DNA of 64,000 bases from NCBI RefSeq assembly GCF_001976065.1, contig NZ_MNAH01000006.1, forward strand, positions 310,001-374,000, given 5' to 3'. The translations under genes were made by a program, and so were the position numbers. Under the pieces are notes generated by a model. That model was given only the letters and a program-made list of their open reading frames with translations. It was not told where the DNA came from and made no database searches. Within the stretch, counting starts at the first letter, position 1. Every line of letters starts with the position of its first letter. Of the stretch, positions 39,168-48,094 are shown in pieces. The stretch is from Pseudomonas putida (GTDB taxonomy: Bacteria > Pseudomonadota > Gammaproteobacteria > Pseudomonadales > Pseudomonadaceae).

Positions 39168-39938
39168 ATGACTGATCAGCGCAAAGGCAACGACGCCGAA
39201 CCCACCACTCACTTCGGCTTCAAAAACGTTCCGGAAAGCCAGAAAGCGGAAAAAGTCGCTGAGGTTTTCCACTCGGTAGCTGCCAAGTACGACCTGATGA
39301 ACGACCTCCTGTCGGGCGGCATGCACCGTCTGTGGAAGCGTTTCGCGATCGAACTGTCGGGCGTGCGCACCGGTAACCGGGTACTGGACATCGCCGGCGG
39401 CACAGGCGACCTGACCCGCAAGTTCTCGCACCTCGTTGGCCCGACCGGCCAGGTGGTGTTGGCCGATATCAACGAATCCATGCTCAAGGTCGGTCGCGAT
39501 CGCCTGCTGGATCTGGGTGTGGCCGGCAACGTTGAATTCGTCCAGGCCGACGCGGAAAAGCTGCCGTTCCCGGACAACCATTTCGACTGCGTGACCATCG
39601 CCTTCGGCTTGCGCAACGTCACGCACAAGGAAGACGCCCTGCGTTCGATGCTGCGTGTACTCAAGCCTGGCGGTCGCCTGCTGGTGTTGGAGTTCTCCAA
39701 ACCGACCAACGCATTGATGTCCAAAGCCTACGACGCCTACTCGTTCGCCTTCATGCCACTGATGGGCAAGCTGATCACCAATGATTCGGAAAGCTATCGC
39801 TACCTGGCTGAATCGATCCGCATGCACCCGAACCAGGAAACCCTGAAGTCGATGATGGTCGAGGCCGGTTTCGACCGCGTGACCTATCACAACATGACCG
39901 CAGGCATCGTCGCCCTGCACCGCGGCATCAAGCCCTGA
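39168..39938 (+). CDS. ubiE: ubiquinone/menaquinone biosynthesis C-methyltransferase
   Basis: A 256-residue class I SAM methyltransferase. Motif I is VLDIAGGTGDLTRKF, and the UbiE signatures are KYDLMNDLLSGGMHRLWKR and ITNDSESYRYLAESIRMHP. It methylates the benzoquinol ring in ubiquinone synthesis. ATG 39168 (MTDQRKGNDAEP) is preferred over the upstream in-frame ATG at 39084. It is first of ubiE-ubiJ-ubiB; its TGA overlaps the ubiJ ATG by one base. Confidence 0.97.
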   Translation: MTDQRKGNDAEPTTHFGFKNVPESQKAEKVAEVFHSVAAKYDLMNDLLSGGMHRLWKRFAIELSGVRTGNRVLDIAGGTGDLTRKFSHLVGPTGQVVLADINESMLKVGRDRLLDLGVAGNVEFVQADAEKLPFPDNHFDCVTIAFGLRNVTHKEDALRSMLRVLKPGGRLLVLEFSKPTNALMSKAYDAYSFAFMPLMGKLITNDSESYRYLAESIRMHPNQETLKSMMVEAGFDRVTYHNMTAGIVALHRGIKP

Positions 39939-40561
39939 TGTTGCTCGCCGGCCTGCTCGCCAGCGTTGAACTCGGCCTGAACCGGGTGCTGCGTCTCGAC
40001 AGCACGGCGCTGCCGCGGCTGGCGCATTTGAGCGGCAAGGTGATTGCCGTCGATTGCCGCAGCCCGGCGTTGCAACTGTTCATCCTGCCCAGCGACGAAG
40101 GCCTGATGCTTGCTTCGCAGTGGGAAACCGGCGCCGACTGCACTCTTCGCGCACCGGCCTCGAGCCTGCTGAAACTGGCCACGAGCAAGGACAAGACCGC
40201 GGTGCTGCACGCGCCGCAAGTCGAGCTCGATGGTGACAGCGGTGTACTGCTGGAACTGGCGGCGATCCTTCAGGACCTGGAACTGGACTGGGAGTACGAA
40301 CTCTCACGCTGGCTTGGCCCGGTTGCCACGCAACTGGTCGGCGGTCACCTGCGCAGCCGCGCCCGCTGGTATCAGCAAGGGTTCACCAGCCTGGGCCAGA
40401 ACCTGGGCGAATACCTGGCCGAAGAATCGCGCACCCTCGTCGGTCAGCGCGAGGCCGAAGCCCGATTCACTGAACTGGACCAGATCAAGCTCGATCTGGA
40501 ACGTCTCGAGGCGCGTTTCGAGCGCCTTTCCCGATCCCTCGACCCAAGCGATAACGCATGA
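39938..40561 (+). CDS. ubiJ: ubiquinone biosynthesis accessory factor UbiJ
   Basis: A 207-residue protein. The N-terminal half is an SCP2-type lipid-binding domain (about 10-110; HLSGKVIAVDCRSPALQLFI, LKLATSKDKTAVLHAPQVEL). The C-terminal part is a coiled coil (about 165-200, LDQIKLDLERLEARFERLSR). UbiJ with UbiK helps assemble the soluble Ubi complex and bind the hydrophobic intermediates. It overlaps ubiE by 1 base and ubiB by 4. Confidence 0.92.
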   Translation: MLLAGLLASVELGLNRVLRLDSTALPRLAHLSGKVIAVDCRSPALQLFILPSDEGLMLASQWETGADCTLRAPASSLLKLATSKDKTAVLHAPQVELDGDSGVLLELAAILQDLELDWEYELSRWLGPVATQLVGGHLRSRARWYQQGFTSLGQNLGEYLAEESRTLVGQREAEARFTELDQIKLDLERLEARFERLSRSLDPSDNA

Positions 40562-42162
40562 AGCTGCTTGCCGTCCGCCGTTTGTTGCGCATCCAGCGCG
40601 TCGTGATCCGCTACCGCCTCGATGACCTGCTGTTCGCCCTGCCGCTGCCCTGGTTCCTCCTGGTGCTGCGTTACGCCCTGCCGTGGCGCTGGTTTCCGCG
40701 CAAGACCCTGGACCTCAGCCGTGGCGCGCGCTTGCGCCTGGCGCTGCAGGACCTGGGGCCGATCTTCATCAAGTTCGGGCAGATCCTGTCCACCCGCCGC
40801 GACCTGCTGCCGGAAGACATCGCCGATGAGCTGATGAAGCTGCAGGACCGCGTGCCACCGTTCGACTCGCAGGTGTCGGTCAAGCTGATCGAAGAGCAGC
40901 TGGGCAAGAAAATTAGTGAAGTGTTCAGCCGCTTCGACGTCGAACCGCTGGCCTCGGCGTCGGTGGCCCAAGTGCACGCCGCGCAGCTGAAAACCGGCGA
41001 AGAAGTCGTGGTCAAGGTGATCCGGCCGGGCCTCAAGCCGGTGATTGCCCAGGACCTGGCGTGGCTGTTCATCCTTGCCCGGGCCGCCGAAAAGCTCTCG
41101 GCCGATGCGCGCCTGCTGCACCCGGTGGACGTGGTCCAGGACTACGAAAAAACCATCTACGACGAACTCGACCTGCTGCGTGAAGCGGCCAACGCCAGCC
41201 AGTTGAAGCGCAACTTCGACGGTTCGCCGCTGCTGTACGTGCCACAAGTCTATTGGGACTGGTGCCGGCCGAAAGTGCTGGTGATGGAGCGCATATACGG
41301 CATCCAGGTCACTGACCTCGCGACCCTGGCCGACCAGCGCACCGACATGAAAATGCTCGCCGAACGCGGCGTGGAAATCTTCTTCACCCAGGTGTTCCGC
41401 GACAGTTTCTTCCACGCCGACATGCACCCCGGCAACATCTTCGTCAGCACCGTGAACCCGTGGAGCCCGCAGTACATTGCGATCGACTGCGGCATCGTCG
41501 GCAGCCTGACCCCGGAAGACCAGGATTACCTGGCTCGCAACCTGTTTGCGTTCTTCAAGCGTGATTACCGGCGTGTGGCACAGCTGCACATCGATTCGGG
41601 CTGGGTGCCGGCGGAAACCAAGCTCAACGAATTCGAAGCGGCGATCCGGACGGTTTGCGAGCCAATCTTTGAAAAACCGTTAAAAGATATTTCCTTCGGC
41701 CAGGTGCTGATGCGCCTGTTCCAGACAGCTCGTCGCTTCAACATGGAAGTGCAGCCGCAACTTGTGCTGCTGCAGAAAACCCTGTTGAACATCGAAGGCC
41801 TGGGCCGCCAGCTGTACCCGGATCTCGACCTGTGGAACACCGCACAACCTTTCCTCGAACGCTGGATGCGTGAGCGCGTCAGTCCCAAAGCCCTGCTCGG
41901 CAACGTGCAGAGCCAGTTCGAGCAGCTCCCGCACCTGGCCAACATGGCTCGCGACCTGCTCGAACGCATGTCCCAGCCGCACGCCTACGACCCGCCGCCA
42001 CCGTGGCACCGCCGCCGTGACGACTGGTTCCTGCGCCTGCTCGGTACGGCGCACCTGGCCGGTGGCGCGATCCTCGCCGCGGGTGGTCCGTTGAACGACC
42101 TGGCCTACTGGCCGGCGGGCATCATGATGGCCGTCGGCTTGTATCTGGTCGTTCGCCGATAG
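40558..42162 (+). CDS. ubiB: ubiquinone biosynthesis atypical kinase/ATPase UbiB
   Basis: A 534-residue protein of the ABC1/UbiB family. It has the KxGQ motif (FIKFGQILSTRRDLLP), an Ala-rich nucleotide loop (EPLASASVAQVHAAQL), VKVIRPG, and the catalytic HADMHPGN and DCGIVG. Two membrane helices lie at the C-terminus (about 495-530). It is needed for ubiquinone synthesis in the inner membrane. Overlaps ubiJ by 4 bases (ATGA). Confidence 0.96.
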   Translation: MKLLAVRRLLRIQRVVIRYRLDDLLFALPLPWFLLVLRYALPWRWFPRKTLDLSRGARLRLALQDLGPIFIKFGQILSTRRDLLPEDIADELMKLQDRVPPFDSQVSVKLIEEQLGKKISEVFSRFDVEPLASASVAQVHAAQLKTGEEVVVKVIRPGLKPVIAQDLAWLFILARAAEKLSADARLLHPVDVVQDYEKTIYDELDLLREAANASQLKRNFDGSPLLYVPQVYWDWCRPKVLVMERIYGIQVTDLATLADQRTDMKMLAERGVEIFFTQVFRDSFFHADMHPGNIFVSTVNPWSPQYIAIDCGIVGSLTPEDQDYLARNLFAFFKRDYRRVAQLHIDSGWVPAETKLNEFEAAIRTVCEPIFEKPLKDISFGQVLMRLFQTARRFNMEVQPQLVLLQKTLLNIEGLGRQLYPDLDLWNTAQPFLERWMRERVSPKALLGNVQSQFEQLPHLANMARDLLERMSQPHAYDPPPPWHRRRDDWFLRLLGTAHLAGGAILAAGGPLNDLAYWPAGIMMAVGLYLVVRR

Positions 42163-42242
42163 CCAGTTGTGCTGCGCACTGGCACACTGTTTCAACGTTG
42201 AGCCTGACTCATGAAGTGTCGGGCTCGCTGTCGGAGTCGAAG

Positions 42243-42644
42243 ATGAAAAACTGGCTGGACGAGATCAAATGGGATGCCGACGGCCTCGTGCCGGCGATTG
42301 CCCAGGACCACAAGACCGGGCGCGTCCTGATGATGGCCTGGATGAACCGCGAAGCACTGGAACTGACGGCCGCCGAGAACCGCGCCATCTACTGGTCGCG
42401 CTCGCGTGGCAAGCTGTGGCGCAAGGGCGAAGAATCCGGCCACGTGCAGACCCTGCATGAGATGCGCCTGGACTGTGACGCCGACGTGATCATCCTGATG
42501 GTCGAGCAGATCGGCGATATCGCCTGTCATACCGGCCGCCAGAGCTGCTTCTACCGCGTCTTTGAGAACGGCGACTGGACAACCGTCGACCCGGTCCTGA
42601 AAGATCCGCACGCCATCTATTCCGCAGGACACAAACATGAGTGA
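42243..42644 (+). CDS. hisI: phosphoribosyl-AMP cyclohydrolase
   Basis: A 133-residue protein with WSRSRGKLWRKGEESGH and the metal ligands in RLDCDADVIILMVEQ and ACHTGRQSCFYR (zinc cysteines). It opens the adenine ring of PR-AMP in histidine synthesis. The start MKNWLDEIKWDADGL is chosen over an upstream in-frame start at 42198. The last 8 bases overlap hisE. As in Pseudomonas generally, hisI and hisE are separate genes rather than a fusion. Confidence 0.96.
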   Translation: MKNWLDEIKWDADGLVPAIAQDHKTGRVLMMAWMNREALELTAAENRAIYWSRSRGKLWRKGEESGHVQTLHEMRLDCDADVIILMVEQIGDIACHTGRQSCFYRVFENGDWTTVDPVLKDPHAIYSAGHKHE

Positions 42645-42969
42645 CACTCTGACCCGTCTGGCCCAGGTACTGGAAGAGCGCAAAGGCGCCGCCGCCGATA
42701 GCTCGTATGTCGCCAGCCTGTACCACAAGGGCTTGAACAAGATTCTGGAAAAAGTCGGCGAAGAGTCGGTCGAGACCATCATTGCCGCCAAGGACGCCGC
42801 CGTCAGCGGCGACTGCAGCGATGTGATCTACGAAACCGCCGATCTGTGGTTCCACAGCATGGTCATGCTCGCCCAATTGGGGCAGCATCCCCAAGCTGTA
42901 CTCGATGAACTGGACCGTCGCTTCGGTCTGTCCGGACACGCCGAGAAAGCCTCGCGCCCGTCCGCCTGA
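42637..42969 (+). CDS. hisE: phosphoribosyl-ATP pyrophosphatase
   Basis: A 110-residue all-alpha MazG-like pyrophosphohydrolase: SYVASLYHKGLNKILEKVGE, with the acidic metal-binding helix pair ESVETIIAAKD and DVIYETADLWFHSMV. It converts PR-ATP to PR-AMP, the step before HisI. It overlaps hisI and lies 25 bases before tatA. Confidence 0.96.
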   Translation: MSDTLTRLAQVLEERKGAAADSSYVASLYHKGLNKILEKVGEESVETIIAAKDAAVSGDCSDVIYETADLWFHSMVMLAQLGQHPQAVLDELDRRFGLSGHAEKASRPSA

Positions 42970-42994
42970 ATAACTATTAGAGAGGAGCAGCAGC

Positions 42995-43267
42995 ATGGGC
43001 ATTTTTGACTGGAAACACTGGGTCGTCATCCTGGTTGTCGTGGTACTGGTATTCGGCACCAAGAAACTGAAAAACCTCGGCACCGACGTCGGCGAATCGA
43101 TCAAGGGCTTCAAGAAAGCCATGAACGACGACGAAAAACCCGCCGAGCCCACCGTGACTCCGGCCCAACCGGTGCCGCCGGTACAGCCCCAGGCTTCGGT
43201 GAACCAGCCGCACACCATCGACGTGCAGGCACAGAAAGTCGAAGAGCCGATCCGCAAAGACGTGTGA
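42995..43267 (+). CDS. tatA: Tat translocase pore subunit TatA
   Basis: A 90-residue protein. A short membrane helix (MGIFDWKHWVVILVVVVLVF) is followed by the conserved FGTKKL hinge and an amphipathic helix (GTDVGESIKGFKKAM), then a soluble Pro/Val-rich tail. It forms the size-variable Tat export pore for folded proteins. GAGAGGAGCAG precedes the ATG. Confidence 0.96.
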   Translation: MGIFDWKHWVVILVVVVLVFGTKKLKNLGTDVGESIKGFKKAMNDDEKPAEPTVTPAQPVPPVQPQASVNQPHTIDVQAQKVEEPIRKDV

Positions 43268-43277
43268 GCACTGACTA

Positions 43278-43718
43278 ATGTTTGGTATCAGCTTCTCTGA
43301 ACTGCTGCTCGTCGGCCTCGTCGCCCTGCTGGTGCTGGGCCCCGAGCGCCTGCCGGGCGCTGCGCGCACCGCCGGCCTGTGGGTCGGGCGCCTCAAGCGC
43401 AGCTTCAATGCGATCAAACAGGAAGTTGAACGTGAAATCGGTGCCGACGAGATTCGTCGGCAACTGCACAACGAGCACATCCTGTCGCTTGAACAGGAGG
43501 CCCGCAAGATCTTCTCGCCGACCCAGCAGCAGCCGACGCCAGTCGAGCCTGTGGCGACGCAGACGATCGATGCACCTGTCGTTGAATCTGCACCTGTCGC
43601 AGCCGCGCCTGTCGAAGCAGCGCCTGCTGCAGCGACGCCGATCTCTCCCGTTGCACCTGCGGCTGCGCCCGTTGCGCCGGCCCCACATGACCCAACACTG
43701 CCGCCGCGAGCCCCATGA
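43278..43718 (+). CDS. tatB: Tat translocase receptor subunit TatB
   Basis: A 146-residue protein. The N-terminal membrane helix MFGISFSELLLVGLVALLVL is followed by the GPERLP motif and an amphipathic helix (RTAGLWVGRLKRSFNAIKQE). A long Ala/Pro/Val-rich C-terminal tail follows (about 90-146). With TatC it binds twin-arginine signals. Overlaps tatC by 4 bases. Confidence 0.95.
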   Translation: MFGISFSELLLVGLVALLVLGPERLPGAARTAGLWVGRLKRSFNAIKQEVEREIGADEIRRQLHNEHILSLEQEARKIFSPTQQQPTPVEPVATQTIDAPVVESAPVAAAPVEAAPAAATPISPVAPAAAPVAPAPHDPTLPPRAP

Positions 43719-44509
43719 GCGATCTTCCTGAAAACGACCAGCACATGCCGCTGGTTTCGCACCTCACCGAGTTGCGTACCCGCCTGCTGCGCTGCGTAGC
43801 GGCAATTTTCATCATCTTTGCCGGGCTGTTCGCCTTTACCCAGCAGATCTACACCTTCGTCTCGACACCGCTGAGGGCGTACCTGCCCGCTGGCGCGACG
43901 ATGATTGCCACCGATGTGTCGTCGCCGTTCCTGACGCCACTGAAGTTGACCATGATGGTGTCGCTGTTCCTGGCCATCCCGGTGATCCTGCACCAGATCT
44001 GGGGCTTCATCGCACCGGGCCTGTACAAGCACGAGAAGCGCATCGCCGTGCCCTTGCTGTGCTCGAGCATCGTGCTGTTTTACGCCGGCATGGCGTTCGC
44101 CTATTTCCTGGTGTTCCCGCTGATCTTCAAATTCTTCGCCGCCGCCACCCCGGCCGGTGTGGAAATGATGACCGACATCACCAGCTACCTCGATTTCGTC
44201 ATGACGCTGTTCTTCGCCTTCGGCGTGGCATTCGAGATACCGGTGGCCGTGGTGCTGCTGGTGTGGATCGGCGTGGTCGACGTCAAGTACCTGAAGAAAA
44301 TCCGCCCGTACGTGATCATCGGCTGCTTCGTGGTCGGCATGATCCTGACCCCGCCCGACATTTTCTCGCAGACCCTGCTGGCCGTACCGATGTGGCTGCT
44401 GTTCGAGATCGGCATCCTGTTTGGCAGCCTGATCAGCAAGCGTGGTGAACATCCGGACGACCAGCCTGCCGACGATCACAACGACCAGCCGCCAGCGACC
44501 CAACCGTGA
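43715..44509 (+). CDS. tatC: Tat translocase core subunit TatC
   Basis: A 264-residue protein with six membrane helices. It has the N-terminal HLTELRTRLLRC signature, FLTPLKLTMMVSLFLAIPVI, and the conserved YEK-type loop in PGLYKHEKR. The C-terminal tail is polar (DDQPADDHNDQPP). It recognises twin-arginine signal peptides. ATGA overlap with tatB upstream, GTGA overlap with rsmE downstream. Confidence 0.97.
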   Translation: MSDLPENDQHMPLVSHLTELRTRLLRCVAAIFIIFAGLFAFTQQIYTFVSTPLRAYLPAGATMIATDVSSPFLTPLKLTMMVSLFLAIPVILHQIWGFIAPGLYKHEKRIAVPLLCSSIVLFYAGMAFAYFLVFPLIFKFFAAATPAGVEMMTDITSYLDFVMTLFFAFGVAFEIPVAVVLLVWIGVVDVKYLKKIRPYVIIGCFVVGMILTPPDIFSQTLLAVPMWLLFEIGILFGSLISKRGEHPDDQPADDHNDQPPATQP

Positions 44510-45213
44510 ACCTGCTGCTCCTTGAAGAGGCCGACTTCATTGCGGTCGACCGGGTGGTGCTGCGCGATCGCCGTTTGACCCACATGCAGGAAGTCCATCG
44601 CTGTGAAGTCGGGGACAGCATGCGTGTCGGACGCATCGGCGGCCTGATGGGCTCGGCCGAGGTCCTGCGCCTGGACGCCAACGAGGCGGAACTGCGCGTC
44701 ACCCTCGACCAGCCTCCTCCCGCCAAGCTGCCGTTGACCCTGGTCCTGGCCCTACCACGCCCCAAGATGCTGCGCAGGGTGTTCCAGACCGTCGCGGCCA
44801 TGGGTGTGCCCCGTGTCGTGCTGGTGAACAGCTATCGCGTCGAGAAGAGCTTCTGGCAGACCCCGTTCCTGGAGCCCGAGGCCATTCGCGAGCAATTGAT
44901 CCTCGGCCTTGAACAGGCCAGGGACAGCGTGTTGCCGCAAGTCGTGATCGAGAAGCGCTTCAAGCCGTTCGTCGAAGATCGCCTGCCGGCCATCACCGAG
45001 GGCACCCTCGGCCTGGTTGGTCATCCCGGTCAATACCCGCCCTGCCCCCGCGCGCTGACCGAGCCGGTGACCCTGGCCATTGGCCCGGAAGGGGGGTGGA
45101 TCCCCTACGAGATCGACTTGCTGGGCAAATCCGGCCTGCAGCCGGTGCAACTGGGCGAGCGCATCCTGCGCGTGGAAACCGCCGTCACGGCGTTGCTGGC
45201 CCGCCTCTTCTAA
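44506..45213 (+). CDS. rsmE: 16S rRNA (uracil-1498-N3)-methyltransferase
   Basis: A 235-residue SPOUT-class methyltransferase. It has an N-terminal PUA-like domain (about 1-70) and the C-terminal knotted SAM domain with the RsmE motifs LVLALPRPKMLRRVFQTVAA, LAIGPEGGWIPYEIDLL and LGERILRVETAVTALLARL. It methylates U1498 of 16S rRNA. The GTG start overlaps the tatC stop. Confidence 0.95.
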   Translation: MNLLLLEEADFIAVDRVVLRDRRLTHMQEVHRCEVGDSMRVGRIGGLMGSAEVLRLDANEAELRVTLDQPPPAKLPLTLVLALPRPKMLRRVFQTVAAMGVPRVVLVNSYRVEKSFWQTPFLEPEAIREQLILGLEQARDSVLPQVVIEKRFKPFVEDRLPAITEGTLGLVGHPGQYPPCPRALTEPVTLAIGPEGGWIPYEIDLLGKSGLQPVQLGERILRVETAVTALLARLF

Positions 45214-45309
45214 CAGCTGCTCCCGCTTGTCAGATAGCGCCTATAGATTGCCGGCCTGCAGCCGATATAACGCCCATGAAACCAATATGTGGTCCAAGGG
45301 AGTTACAGC

Positions 45310-47226
45310 ATGTACCAATGGCTGGCCGATAAACTGGGAAACGTTAGCGTAAACCGCAAGCTGGGCGTCGGCTTCGGTCTTGTGCTGCTGTTGACGATGC
45401 TGATCACCTTCACCGGCTGGACCGGCCTGAGCGACGTGACCCGCCGCGGTGATACGCTGGGGTTCATCTCCGAGATCAACGGAATGACCAAGGACCTGCG
45501 CATCGCCCGCCTGGATTACGAAATGCGCCGCGGCGAACAGGGCCCCGGTGCCGTCACTGATATACTGGGCAAGCTCGATACCAGCCTGCAAGCGGCTCGC
45601 AAGATGATCGAGCAACCCGCCGACGTGGCCATGATCGACCAGCAACTGGCCGCCGTCAGCCAATACAAGCAAGCCTTCGCCACCCTGACCCAGGTCAGCG
45701 CCAGCCGCGAAGACGCCCGCAGCAAACTGGGCGCCACCGCCGACAATGCCGTGGCCAAAGTCGCCGAAGTGGAAAAATCCATGCTGCAAGGCGACAGCGT
45801 GGCGCAGTTCAACAGCGTGATCGACCTGAGCAAACTGATCCAGCAGGCGCGCTTCCAGGTGCGTGGCTACACCTATAGCGGCAAGGCCGAGGCCGAACAG
45901 CCGGCGCTGGACGCCATCGACAACGCCCTGAAATATCTGCAAAGCCTGCCGTCGCAACTGCCGGAACAACACATCGGTAACCTGCAGCAAGCGACCGACT
46001 CCCTCAAGGCCTACCGCGCCGCGGTCAGCCAGTATCATGATTCCCAGACCGCCAGCGCCGACGCCTTCAAGCACATGGCTGCCCAGGGCGAAATTCTGCT
46101 CGATGTCAGCAACAAGCTCACCGTCTCGCAAACCCTGGTGCGCGATACCGACGTAGCGCACGCCAAGAACATGCTGTTGCTGGCCACCGTCCTGGCCCTG
46201 GTCTTTGGCCTGTTTGCCGCCTGGGCCATCACCCGGCAGATCGTCATTCCGCTGAACCAGACCCTCAAGGCGGCCGAGCGCATTGCCGCCGGCGACCTGA
46301 CCCACAACCTGCTGTCCCAGCGTCAGGACGAACTTGGCCAACTGCAACGGGCCATCCAGAGCATGACCCTGGGCTTGCGTGAACTGATCGGCGGGATCAG
46401 CGATGGCGTTACGCAAATTGCCAGCGCCGCGGAAGAACTGTCCGCCGTCACCGAGCAAACCAGCGCCGGTGTCACCAGCCAGAAGGTCGAGACAGACCAG
46501 GTGGCCACCGCCATGAATGAAATGACCGCCACGGTGCAGGAAGTCGCGCGCAACGCCGAGGAAGCCTCCGAGGCCGCCGTCGCTGCCGATCAACAGGCCC
46601 GCGAAGGCGACAAGGTGGTAGGCGAAGCCATCGCCCAGATCGAGCGCCTGGCCCTGGAAGTGGGTCACTCCACCGAGGCCATGGGCGAGCTCAAGCGCGA
46701 AAGCGACAAGATCGGCAGTGTGCTCGACGTGATCAAGTCCGTCGCCCAGCAAACCAACCTGCTGGCGCTCAACGCAGCCATCGAAGCGGCCCGCGCCGGC
46801 GAGGCCGGACGCGGTTTTGCGGTCGTCGCCGACGAAGTTCGCAGCCTGGCGCAACGCACCCAGAAGTCCACCGAAGAGATCGAAGAGCTGATCGTCGGCC
46901 TGCAAAACGGCACGCAGCATGTCGCGAACATCATGGACAACAGTCGCGCCCTCACCGACAGCAGCGTGGAATTGACCCGTCGCGCCGGCGGCTCACTGGA
47001 GAACATCACCCGCACGGTGTCGGCGATCCAGGCAATGAACCAGCAGATTGCCGCCGCTGCAGAACAGCAGAGCGCCGTGGCCGAAGAGATCAACCGCAGC
47101 GTGCTGAATGTGCGCGATGTGTCGGACCAGACGTCCGCAGCGAGTGAAGAGACGGCGGCGTCCAGCATTGAGCTGGCGCGGCTGGGGACGCATTTGCAGA
47201 TGCTGGTGGGCCGGTTCAGGGTTTGA
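45310..47226 (+). CDS. methyl-accepting chemotaxis protein with HBM-type sensor (McpK-like)
   Basis: A 638-residue chemoreceptor. TM1 (about 18-38) precedes a periplasmic, all-helical ligand domain of about 240 residues, the size and character of a helical bimodular (HBM) sensor (MRRGEQGPGAVTDILGKLDT, DLSKLIQQARFQVRGYTYSG). TM2 lies at about 287-310, a HAMP domain follows, and a C-terminal signalling domain contains the hairpin tip SVAQQTNLLALNAAIEAARA. The start is ATG 45310 with AGGGAG at 7 bases. By position after tatABC-rsmE it corresponds to P. aeruginosa PA5072 (McpK, described as a 2-oxoglutarate receptor), as I recall. Ligand identity here is inferred. Confidence 0.88.
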   Translation: MYQWLADKLGNVSVNRKLGVGFGLVLLLTMLITFTGWTGLSDVTRRGDTLGFISEINGMTKDLRIARLDYEMRRGEQGPGAVTDILGKLDTSLQAARKMIEQPADVAMIDQQLAAVSQYKQAFATLTQVSASREDARSKLGATADNAVAKVAEVEKSMLQGDSVAQFNSVIDLSKLIQQARFQVRGYTYSGKAEAEQPALDAIDNALKYLQSLPSQLPEQHIGNLQQATDSLKAYRAAVSQYHDSQTASADAFKHMAAQGEILLDVSNKLTVSQTLVRDTDVAHAKNMLLLATVLALVFGLFAAWAITRQIVIPLNQTLKAAERIAAGDLTHNLLSQRQDELGQLQRAIQSMTLGLRELIGGISDGVTQIASAAEELSAVTEQTSAGVTSQKVETDQVATAMNEMTATVQEVARNAEEASEAAVAADQQAREGDKVVGEAIAQIERLALEVGHSTEAMGELKRESDKIGSVLDVIKSVAQQTNLLALNAAIEAARAGEAGRGFAVVADEVRSLAQRTQKSTEEIEELIVGLQNGTQHVANIMDNSRALTDSSVELTRRAGGSLENITRTVSAIQAMNQQIAAAAEQQSAVAEEINRSVLNVRDVSDQTSAASEETAASSIELARLGTHLQMLVGRFRV

Positions 47227-47248
47227 AGAGATTCATAGAGGTGATGCT

Positions 47249-47338
47249 ATCGCGAGCAGGCTCGCCCCCACAGACTTTGTAGTAGACACATACTCTGTGT
47301 TCACCCGAACTACTGTGGGAGCGAGCCTGCTCGCGAAG
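47249..47338. repeat. REP doublet after the chemoreceptor gene
   Basis: ATCGCGAGCAGGCTCGCCCC from 47249 and the inverted arm TGTGGGAGCGAGCCTGCTCG from 47314. It sits between converging genes. Confidence 0.88.
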
Positions 47339-47359
47339 GCGGCCAAGAGGCCGGTGAAA

Positions 47360-48094
47360 TTAAAGGACCTGACGAAGGAAGGCCTGCGCCCGCGGATCCT
47401 TCGGCGCATCGAAGAACTGCGCGGGCGAGGCGTCTTCCAGCAGCTTGCCGTGATCGAAGAACAGCACCCGATCGGCTACTTCCCGGGCAAAGCCCATTTC
47501 GTGGGTGACGCAGACCATGGTCATGCCTTCCACGGCCAGGTTTTTCATCACGTCCAGCACTTCACCGACCATTTCCGGGTCCAGCGCCGAGGTCGGCTCA
47601 TCGAAGAGCATGACCTTCGGCTCCATCGCCAGCGCGCGGGCAATCGCCACCCGCTGTTGCTGGCCGCCGGACAATCGCGATGGAAATTCGTTGGCCTTCT
47701 GCGCGATCCCGACCTTCTCCAGCAGCACCATGGCCTTGGCCTCGCGCTCTTTCTTGCCGCGCTTGCGCACGACCTTCTGCGCCAGGCAGAGGTTTTCCAA
47801 CACGGTCATGTGCGGGAACAGGTTGAAATGCTGGAACACCATGCCGACTTCGCGACGATAGGCGTTCACATCGGTTTTAGGGTCGGCCAGTTGCAGGCCA
47901 TCGATGCTCACCGAACCCGAATCGAATTCTTCCAGGCCATTGAGGCAGCGCAAGAAGGTCGACTTGCCGGAGCCGGACGGACCGATCACCACCAGCACCT
48001 CGCCCTTGGCGACGTTCGTACTGACGTTGTCCACCGCGCGCACCACCTGACCACGGGTGTCATAGACTTTTACCAGATCGCGGACTTCAATCAC
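47360..48094 (-). CDS. amino-acid ABC transporter ATP-binding protein
   Basis: A 244-residue protein of the GlnQ/HisP type. Walker A VIGPSGSGKSTFLRCL, Q-loop VGMVFQHFNLFPHMTVLEN, signature LSGGQQQRVAIARALAM, Walker B VMLFDEPTSALDPEMV, H-loop VTHEMGFAREVADR. The start is GTG 48094 (VIEVRDLVKVYD): the GGAGG before it lies inside the alternative longer frame, and the GTG overlaps the permease stop by 8 bases. It energises import of a polar amino acid; the substrate is not evident. Confidence 0.94.
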   Translation of the reverse strand: MIEVRDLVKVYDTRGQVVRAVDNVSTNVAKGEVLVVIGPSGSGKSTFLRCLNGLEEFDSGSVSIDGLQLADPKTDVNAYRREVGMVFQHFNLFPHMTVLENLCLAQKVVRKRGKKEREAKAMVLLEKVGIAQKANEFPSRLSGGQQQRVAIARALAMEPKVMLFDEPTSALDPEMVGEVLDVMKNLAVEGMTMVCVTHEMGFAREVADRVLFFDHGKLLEDASPAQFFDAPKDPRAQAFLRQVL

